From Tenrec ecaudatus (taxonomy: Eukaryota; Chordata; Mammalia; Afrosoricida; Tenrecidae): a DNA stretch of 64,000 nt. The DNA lies in the NCBI RefSeq assembly GCF_050624435.1, contig NC_134545.1:88130063-88194062 (forward strand). Direction: 5' to 3'. Shown piece by piece: positions 56,771 through 64,000 of the stretch (its first letter is position 1; the number at the start of each line of letters is the position of its first letter). The notes beneath the pieces were generated by a model, which had not been told where the DNA came from, made no database searches, and worked only from the letters and a program-made list of their open reading frames with translations. The translations under genes and the position numbers were made by a program.

Positions 56771-57747
56771 TTCATCTGGCCTTCCTCTCAGGCCTCAAAT
56801 GAGACAGAGGGAGCAGAGGGGGAGGGGGTGACGGCTCCTTCAAGCACAGCCCAGAGAGGCTGCAGTGCATGGCTAACTGAAAACAAAGTGAAAACGAAAC
56901 ACCTTCCCACCCCCACCCCCAGGAACCGAACAGCAGGCTGTGAGCAAACTGCACATGCCCGGGGCCCAAGTACCATCGCTGGCCCCACAGGCAGGGGGCT
57001 GCACACCTGCGCGTGGACCAAGACACCCACTTTTCTCGCTCAATCTGCCAGACTGCTGCTGCTGCCAAGGACCCTGAGCCACTTGGCTTCACTTACGGGA
57101 ACCGTGGAGCCAGCAGCCCCTCCCCAGGCAGCCACCAACATCCCTGAGACAAGACATGGTTCCCAGCGATCTGGTGGATGCCGCAGGACCCTTCCCTGTC
57201 CTAGTTCCAAGCAGCTCCAGCTCACCACCCAGAGACACTTACTTGCCAATACCCCAGGCCTGGCCCTCCTCAGACAACCTGCCAGGGGTCTGGGGGCCCA
57301 GGACCCTCTCACAGTGACATCACGGTCCGCCTTCCCCATTTGTTAGTTGAGCTCTCCCGACCCTGCCTGGTCCCTGGCTTGGAACAAGGCCCCATGGGGC
57401 AGCAGCCTTCAGGCTGGGATGGCTCTTCCCATGGGGTCTCCGGGGTCCCGTGGCCCCTGGGCAGGAGCTGGACAGCGATGGCTGAGGCTGCCACCCCGGC
57501 CTTGCCCTCACATGAGCCGGTTAATTACCGTGGAGCCGGGAGACATTCTTCCACCACCAGGCAAACTGCTGGCCTGCAGCCCAAACCAACAGGGGGAAAC
57601 TTCAGCCTGCACAGCCCCACTCCCAGCCAGATGGAAAAGGCCGTGGGGCTGCATTGGGGGAGGTGGGGAACGGGAACAAAAACCCGGCCGTCGGAGGAGC
57701 CGGGGCGGAACCCCGAGGGGACAGCGGAAGCCGGGGCCCCCACTCAC

Positions 57748-57879
57748 CGCTCTCATTCTTCTCGATGACATCCACCACCTCCCCGGCCTGGAGGCTCAGC
57801 TCCGAGTTCTCCTGCTTCTTATAGTTGGACACCACCACGTACTGCTCCAGGATCATGGGCTCGGCGTTGCTGTCGGCAC
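57748..57879 (-). CDS. SH3PXD2A: SH3PXD2A exon: start of SH3-1
   Basis: The exon is 132 nt from acceptor CTCGCCAG to donor GTGAGT, symmetric phase 1. It encodes (G)[19 protein letters not shown], then [20 protein letters not shown] and KNES. This is the N-terminal part of the first SH3 domain, with the ALYDY-like YVVVSNYKK and the RT loop. The Met in AEPMILEQ is the first Met of the known PX-less part of the protein. It is a possible start for the short TKS5 isoform. A GC-rich block lies just upstream (57880-58330). Confidence 0.96.
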
Positions 57880-58545
57880 CTGGCGAGGGCAGAAAGCACG
57901 CGGTGAGCCAGCGGCCAGCCGTGGCCCCGCGGCCGGGGCGCCCTCTGTCCATCGGCCTCGGAGGAGGCTGCTCGGTCGCCAGCGCTGCTCCAGGGCTCGC
58001 AGCTCGCCGGGCGCCAAGGACAGGCCATATAGCAAGGCCCCACACCGGCCCGCTGCACTGCGGGGACCGGGGGACATGGGGAGCCAGGGGGCCCGGGGAG
58101 GAGCAAGGGCGAGCCGGGGGAACAGAGGCAGAGATGCAGCAAGGCCCAGGGCTCAGAGGAGGCGGCCCGTGGCTGCAATGCGTTCGTCACAGGCCGGCAT
58201 GAGGGAGTCCGAGGCGAGGCCTGGGCCGGACGCGGTGGCTGCAGGCTCCACGGCCGGCTGGGGCGCGAGGGGAGGGCCGGGAGCTGGTGGGCGGCCCATG
58301 AGGGCTGGGGCCAGAGAGGAGGAAAGGGAGAGAGGAAAGGCAGGGAGAGAGGGGAGGGCTCCAGCCTCTACCCCAACCCTTGTACACCAACTCCCCCCCC
58401 CCAGGAAAATAAAAGAGCCAGCAGTCCTCCCCTTGGGAGGGTGAGAGAGAGCGGGACGGAGCTGCTGCACAGCCCGGGCCCTGTGAGAAGTCGAGAGGGT
58501 TTGAGGCTGCCAATCACTGGGGTTTACTCTCAACCCTTAAATAGA
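57880..58545 (-). promoter_or_regulatory. SH3PXD2A: Candidate internal promoter for short TKS5
   Basis: Just upstream of the SH3-1 exon lies about 450 bp of GC- and CpG-rich DNA (57880-58330). A TATA/CArG-like CTATTTAAGG (58545-58536, - strand) lies further up. The reading frame of the exon stays open upstream through the acceptor, with an in-frame ATG at 57952-57950. A shorter TKS5 without PX, made from an internal promoter, is known in human and mouse. Placing that promoter here is my inference. Confidence 0.35.
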
Positions 58546-60424
58546 AACACATGAGACCCATCGAATGAGGAGCAGGGGGTGGAGGCAGGGGAGGGGGAGG
58601 AGGACCGAGACTGTTTACTTGAAACCCAAGAAGACGTCCCAGCGCCAGCCGCTGGCCAGCCCGGCGCCCCCCCCTCTCCCCAACTTTCCTCACGTTCGGC
58701 TCCGCGTCTGCCCCCTACTCACCAACAAGCAGAGCAGCCAGCAAGCAACGCCTGGGCAGATGGGCCAGCCTGGGGCCTGCTCACCCAGCCCAGAGGGGGC
58801 GCTGATCCAGCCTGGCTCCTGCCCTCTGGCCATGCAGCCAGACTGGGTCTCCCTCTGTGGGAGCTTGTGGTCCCACAGCCTCCAGCCCTTTGGGGACCCT
58901 GGAGGGGTCTGAAGCTGGGAAGTGGCAGAGGGGGCAGGTGGGTCCGAAGAACCCAGAAATAGCGTACTTCCCTACCGGAGGATAAGGGCAGGACATTCAC
59001 GGAGCTGAAAGATGGACAGATAGGCTGGGTGCCCAACTAACCCAACTGGCGGGATAGAACTAGACACGCTGCCCACAGCCCCCCTGCCCTCCAGCTGTCC
59101 CCTTCACCATCTTTCAGATGGGGGAAGGGAAGGAACACCTGTGCAATGAGGACAAACGCACCAGAGACTCGCCGCCGCCTCCTTCAGGAAGCCTTCCTAG
59201 ACCACCTCCAGCCCGAAGGGAACTTTAGTGCATTTTTAAAACTTGGCCTGCCACTCCCCGGGAACCGAGGGGCCACATACCACCAGCTTAGCTGTAAAAA
59301 CAGCCGAGAGGGTCTCCAGACTTCACACGGCCCGTGGTGCCTTAGTCTGCAGCCACATTCCCTACATGCCTGGGTCTGATTCGGTCCAACGTCATGTCCC
59401 AGACAGGCACGCGCACAATGCCCCCATCTCAGTCTCTGGCTCACAAAAGGCAACCCGGAGGCCTCAGAGGGCCAGAGGCTGCCCCAGCTCACACGGCTGG
59501 CATGGCGAGTGCCACATCCGTTCACAGTGGAAGTTCAAGCCCATCTCTTTCCATGACGGAAGAAAGGCTCTTTCTACTCACAAACTGAGCCCCAACTGGG
59601 AAGAATCACCTGGGGGGATTTGATAGAGTCAAACGATACAGCGAGGTGGGGGGGGGTGCTCCACATGCCTAGAGGCCTGACTTCATGCGCCTGGGTGGGG
59701 TCCAACCATGGGCATCTGTCACAGGTGAGAAAGCACTGCTTGGGATTTGGGCTCTTCTACGGGGGAGGGCCCCATCCAGCCCAGGGGGGAGGGAGGTGGG
59801 AATGCTGGGAGATGCCAGGGGAGGAGGCTTTCCCTCGGGAAGGGAAAGGAATGGCAGGTGGGCCACACAGAGACGCACGTGCGCTGCCCCGGGCTGCCCC
59901 TCGGGGCCAGGATTGTATTTCAGGCACAGGCGCAACCAACAGCTGAGACAGGGCCAGCCGCCCCTGCTGTGACGGGACTCGGCCAGCTCCTGAGCCCGCC
60001 CCCTGGCAGCTGGACAGCAGCCTCGCCGACACCGTGCTGACAGAGACTACCTCCCACTGTGTCCGGGCGGGGTGGGAGGGGGTGGTGGTCAGCGCCCGTC
60101 CTGGGGGAGTGGAGGGGGGGCTCGGCCAGGCAGCACGGAGCTTGTGTCGTCTGTGGCCAAGAGCACTTACACGCACTCAGCACCGAAAAGGGGCAGCCCC
60201 TGCCCTGGGAGGCAGGGGGGCTCCCTTCCCCGTTAGGGGGGCACAGCACTAGATGAGGAAAGTGCTGGAGGAAAACTCAGGATACAAAGAGGAGAAGAGA
60301 GGAGGGAGTTCCCCAGCAAGCTGGAGTATTCCCAAAGCTCGAAAGCGCCCGGCTTACCGGAGTGGGAGCATAAGCCTTCGTGATGAGTGCGTTCTTGTGT
60401 TTTAACCACACAGCCCCTCCATCT

Positions 60425-60545
60425 TCACATCTAGGCTGCAAGGCCAGGCCTGCGGATAAGCCGCTTCCCCGAGGGCACACAGCTGGGATGTAGGTGGGCC
60501 AAGGCTGGATCCCAAATCCACCTAACCTGTGCCTGGCACCCCGTC
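60425..60545 (-). mobile_element. MIR fragment (reverse)
   Basis: 'cacatctaggctgcaaggcc..gcttccccgagggcacacagctgggatgtaggtgggccaaggctggatcccaaatcc' follows the reverse MIR pattern. Confidence 0.6.
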
Positions 60546-61639
60546 AGTGTGCAATGGATTGTGGGTCCCCGTCCACTGGCCCCTGAGGTGGGAGACGTTC
60601 TGAGTGGTTTGTGGAATCGATGAATGGAACGAGTGGGCGGACAGAGGAGCAGGGTGATTTCATGGTTTGTCTTTTAGCTGACACTGATACTCTGGGCAGG
60701 CAAGGGCCTCATCTCTGGAAAAATGAGGTGTCTAGACGTCTGAACTGGGGAGGAGCAAGGCTCAGAGGAAGGAGTGTGTGGTGGTGGTGGGGAAACAGAG
60801 GCAAGGAGCATAGAAGATTATGGGTTTGTGGCTAGGAGATGTGGGAGAGGTGGTAGGGGCCGGAGGATCATTGGCTCATGTCAATCCAAGCCAATCAGAG
60901 GCAAGATTTCTAAGGTGGGGGGCGGATCCCCACATGTGAGGTTTCTTGGAAAATGGGCCTGACCCTTAGGGACACAGGTAGAGAAGTTAAAGTTCTCCTG
61001 GGTGACAGAGGCCAGGCAAGGTGGGGGTTGGGGGCCGGTAACTGGCCAGACAGGCGGCCCTCTCTTTCACCCCACCCCCACCCCGGCAGGCAGGCCCCCT
61101 CTGGTATCTGCTTCTTCCCATGTTGCCTGCCCTGAGCTGCCCAGGCGGCGGCAGGGTCTGGGAGCAGGTATCCAGAGGAGAAACCACTCCGCAGGCAGCA
61201 GGCGGTGAGGTCATCCCACAGAGCTGCTCTGGCTCCCCGCCCAGTCAAGGCCTGGAAAATTGGGGGCTGAGGAGTCAGCCTGGGGGAGCGGGAGGGGGTG
61301 GTGGGCGGCGCCTCCTGTCTTCAGATGCGAAAGGCTTGGAAAAGCACAGAGAAGGGGTTTCTCCTTTCCAGAGAGGAGAGCTCCTCCCAGGCTTGAAGGA
61401 GGCTTTGCAAGGGTTTGGGTGTTGTTCAGGGGTGGCCCCTGTGCCTAGGGTAGAGGTGACACCCCACCCTCTTGCCTGGGCCTGCTAGAGCCTGGAGCCA
61501 CGTGTGTCCCCAGAGCTCTGCCCCTCCTGGCATCACACCTGTATTCCCCACCTACCACCTGGACGGTCCCCATCCCCGCCCTCCCCGACTCCTGCCAGAT
61601 CCTGGCTGCCAAGAAAAACGTCCAAGTTTAGCTTTTGCA

Positions 61640-61965
61640 GTCATACTCCTGCTTTGACTGCTCCAATGGCTCCTGGGAGCCTATAGAATAAAGGCCAACC
61701 TCAGGCCCAGTGTGAGTGTCCTTACATTCCCTGACACCTAAGTCTGCCCTGTGATGCAGGTCACATTCCTGGGCCCACACTCAATTTTCAAGCACCAACG
61801 AGGTATAGCCACCGATGCAGGTTCTTGCTTTCGAGCCTTTGCACTGGCTCCACCCTCTGTCTAGAACATCTTCCTGTCTTCTCTCTGAGACCCATCCCTA
61901 ATCAATCATCTTCCCTCTGGGTTCCAGGAGGTCCCCTGATCACCCACCTTGGATTTCCTGCTGGA
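61640..61965 (+). mobile_element. L2 LINE 3' fragment
   Basis: 'actgctccaatggctcctgggagcctatagaataaaggcc', '..cgagcctttgcactggctccaccctctgtctagaacatcttcctg' and '..ccaggaggtcccctgatcaccc' have the order of the L2 3' end. Confidence 0.75.
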
Positions 61966-63983
61966 CATGGGCCCCTTCTCTCACCATGAACTTTAGACAA
62001 GAGCCGGAGCTGAGCACAGGACAGGGATGCCACAGACTGTCACGCCCCGCGCTCCCCATGCAAGTGTCCAGAGTGCAGCGAAGGGAGCACCGAGATTAGA
62101 GTCGGGGGCTCTAGAGTCAGAGGGCCAGTCCTGCTTTGGTCCCTGCTAAGCGGTGGGGCCCCCGGGGAGGGAAGGGTCTCAGCCTCTGAGTGTTAGCTTA
62201 TCTGTCATCAGGATCTGTTCCTACCTTCTTGTGGGGGGCGGGTCTGAGCGTGGAACGAGGGGGTGGACTGCTGCCGTGGGAGCTTATAAAACGTCTTTAG
62301 GAGTTTATAAAGCAAACAGAGGAAATGCGGGATTTGGAGAGGAGCTGGACAGCTTTGTGGGACTCCATGGCCTCAGAACGAGGCAGCTCAGGCAAGGGCT
62401 ACAGGTGCCAGACCGGGGCGGGGATGAGACCCAGGTGCCCGTGTCCTGCAGCTGGTTCCCTCAGCAATCCCCTCCAGACGGGTGGCTCTCAGCCCCTTCT
62501 CTCAGCTCTCCAACATTCCAAACGGGGAAACCAAGGCCCACAGTGGTAGATGACTCCAGTGAGACATGAGCCCTGGTCCCCCAGCCCGCCGGCCCCCCAC
62601 CCCAGCCCACACTGCCTCCTCTGAGCCTGCTGCTCCCAACAGCTGGGCCCATCCTGAGAAATCAAGGCCTGCGGTCGCCTCCGCCCCCACCTCCCCACGC
62701 TCTCCATGACACCACCCCCCCAACCCCGGGCAATCCACCAAGGTCTCTCCTGCAGATTTGGGATCCTCCCAGGCTGGGCAGGGCCTGCTGTCCGCTCCAT
62801 AGGCCCCAGGCGGCCCAGCTATACGTCTAGTGAATAAAATGTGTCCTGTGAGCCAAGCGGGCTCCTCACACTGGCTCATGGAGAGGGGAAAAAGGACCAG
62901 GAAGGAGGCCAGTGATTAGCTCAGGCCCAGACCCGGTCACAGGGACACTGGGAGAAGGCCTGCGGGGGGTGGGGGGGGAGGGGAGGGGAAGGGGCTCCGC
63001 TCCTGGGGTGTCTCCTCCCATTCTCTGGCCACAGCTGCCGTGGGGAAGGACTGACCCCTGACCATTCGGCCTTGTCCCCCCAGCCCTGCCTGAACCTCTG
63101 CTCTCATTCACTTGCTGGGCCTAGCGCCCTGGGGCTGGGAAAGGAGGAGCAGGTCAGACTGTGGACAGGCCTGGAGGCCCACCCCAATTCCCAGGCTCCC
63201 CAACTCTCATCTAGCAGCTCCAAAGTAAGCTCTCTTAGTTTCTCTGTCATTATCCAGCGAGACCACAGCTGAAAGGCCAGTTCTGACCTCTGGACCAGCT
63301 CTGTCCAAGCTCCTAAGCCCCGGAGGGCCGGCCTCAGCCAGCAGGCTTGGCCAGAGGCCCTTCTGGGGCAACTCCAAGCCCCGATGCCTGGGATGAGGGG
63401 GCTGTGACCCAGGCCTCATGTGCGTCCTGCCCCTACTCAGCACGCAGGAACTTAAATCTCTCTGCCTCAGTTCAAACTCTGGAAAAGCAGATCGAGAATC
63501 TTTGGCTGGTCTATCTCAGAGGATGGCCCACTGAGATTAAAAAAACCAAACAAAAAAAACCATGGTAAAGTTCCCGGCAGATAGGATGAGAGCACTCCCC
63601 CACCCCCACCCCTGACTAACTTCCCTGGAGGGAAGCCTGTGTCTACATTGCACAGATTCAGAAACTAAGGCCTAGGGTGGGGGTGGGTTACAGAGCTGGC
63701 CCGGAGGTGGGCTTGGCAGAGCTGGTGTTCAAAGTCATGCCCTGGGTCCAGGGCACACACCCACCCTCAACAGAAGGCTTCGGGGCTTGGCGTGAGACCG
63801 AAATGAGGTAGCCCAGGAAGGCAGAGGGTGCCGTGAGCTGTGAGCAAGGTCCAAGGAGGGCAGGGAAAGGGCTGCCGCACATCACAAGGAAACATGCTGT
63901 GGGGAGCAGCCAGCGGCACCCGGTCCTGCATGCCTGGGTCACACATGTTCAGACGCAGGCGCTCACATGCACGCGGCCAGTAC

Positions 63984-64000
63984 CTGTCACGTCCTTCTTG
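63984..64000 (-). CDS. SH3PXD2A: SH3PXD2A exon (cut by window edge)
   Basis: The last 17 nt of an exon, translating to KKDVT plus the first base of Gly, before donor GTACTG. It matches human TKS5 at about residue 153-157, the end of the linker after the PX domain. The rest lies beyond 64000. Confidence 0.9.

Larger units (their letters stand above)
30264..57747 (-). other. SH3PXD2A: 27.5 kb SH3PXD2A intron inside SH3-1
   Basis: This intron separates NESG from WWFV in the first SH3 domain (donor GTGAGT at 57747, acceptor CCACAG at 30264). It is GC-rich in its 30-36 kb part and SINE-dense from 36 to 55 kb. Elements that I could place are listed separately. Between them I see no exon with a convincing protein match. 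Stretches 32.0-34.2, 45.3-49.9 and 55.2-57.7 kb hold only composition-driven open frames and short old repeat scraps. Confidence 0.85.
57880..63983 (-). other. SH3PXD2A: 6.1 kb SH3PXD2A intron upstream of SH3-1
   Basis: Donor GTACTG at 63983 and acceptor CGCCAG at 57880. Besides the CpG-rich block near the acceptor, it contains a reverse MIR (60425-60545) and an L2 (61640-61965). No AfroSINE was recognised here, in contrast to the next intron. Confidence 0.8.
5300..64000 (-). other. SH3PXD2A: SH3PXD2A (TKS5/FISH) gene, 3' part (gene span)
   Basis: Nine exons on the - strand translate to about 980 residues, matching human TKS5 from the end of the PX-to-SH3 linker (KKDVTG) to the last residue (YLEKKN). 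Human TKS5 is 1133 residues with a PX domain and five SH3 domains. It is a Src substrate and scaffold that builds podosomes and invadopodia, binding ADAM metalloproteases, NCK, N-WASP, p22phox-like NOX regulators and dynamin (family knowledge). All junctions have GT donors and AG acceptors with consistent codon phase. I see no frameshift or stop. The PX domain and promoter of the long form lie beyond 64000. The five-SH3 architecture, rather than four, separates it from SH3PXD2B. Confidence 0.95.

Noticed and set aside
57347-58444. 365-codon + strand frame across the SH3-1 exon
   Set aside because: It lies in CpG-rich DNA antisense to a real exon; the translation shows no known domain.
1-64000. 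CRISPR array, operon, prophage or other prokaryotic system
   Set aside because: Spliced vertebrate genes, CA microsatellites and mammalian SINEs occupy the window; the tandem repeats have no spacer structure.

Overview
This is a stretch of placental-mammal nuclear DNA. It carries the 3' parts of two protein-coding genes that face each other tail to tail. NEURL1 (neuralized E3 ubiquitin ligase 1) runs on the + strand, and SH3PXD2A (TKS5/FISH, the invadopodia scaffold) runs on the - strand. I identified both by reading exon translations and checking GT-AG splice sites and codon phase at every junction. The same convergent pair lies next to each other on human chromosome 10q24.33, so the window looks like the orthologous locus. 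Dispersed repeats point to the lineage. More than a dozen tRNA-headed elements resemble AfroSINEs, two fragments resemble the RTE LINE that shares the AfroSINE tail, and one segment resembles the 3' end of an L1 abundant in tenrec. I infer an afrotherian, most likely a tenrec such as Echinops telfairi.

Layout. 1-4530 is NEURL1: three coding exons (507-1199, 2009-2155, 2558-2796) encode the linker and second neuralized repeat, a Ser/Pro linker, and the C-terminal RING. A 3'UTR of about 1.7 kb follows, with AATAAA at 4508. 4530-5300 is a short intergenic stretch or an extended NEURL1 3'UTR. A + strand AATAAA (5291) and a - strand AATAAA (5321-5326) lie only 24 bp apart there. 5300-12248 is the long, almost repeat-free 3'UTR of SH3PXD2A. 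12249-14225 is its 659-codon last exon, holding the end of SH3-3, all of SH3-4 and SH3-5, and the long linkers. Eight further exons lie upstream at 16319-16438, 18743-18792, 19926-20263, 23463-23580, 27086-27169, 30150-30263, 57748-57879 and 63984->64000 (cut by the window edge). Together they give about 980 residues, everything after the PX domain. The PX domain and first exons lie beyond 64000.

The 27.5 kb intron 30264-57747 is a repeat reservoir. It holds most of the SINEs, simple repeats with G4-, Z-DNA- and triplex-forming potential, and the longest unexplained open frame. A CpG-rich block at about 57880-58330 sits just upstream of the first SH3 exon, where the PX-less short TKS5 isoform could start.

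The two genes do not form a pathway. NEURL1 ubiquitinates targets such as Notch ligands and CPEB3. TKS5 scaffolds Src-dependent podosomes and invadopodia. Their relation here is positional: convergent transcription with close 3' ends. I found no CRISPR, operon, phage or other system, and no clearly undescribed genetic system. The most interesting points are the near-abutting poly(A) signals, the candidate internal promoter and start for short TKS5, an 84-nt cassette exon, a nested SINE, a 28-bp palindrome inside a Z-DNA tract, and an unexpectedly long intronic ORF.
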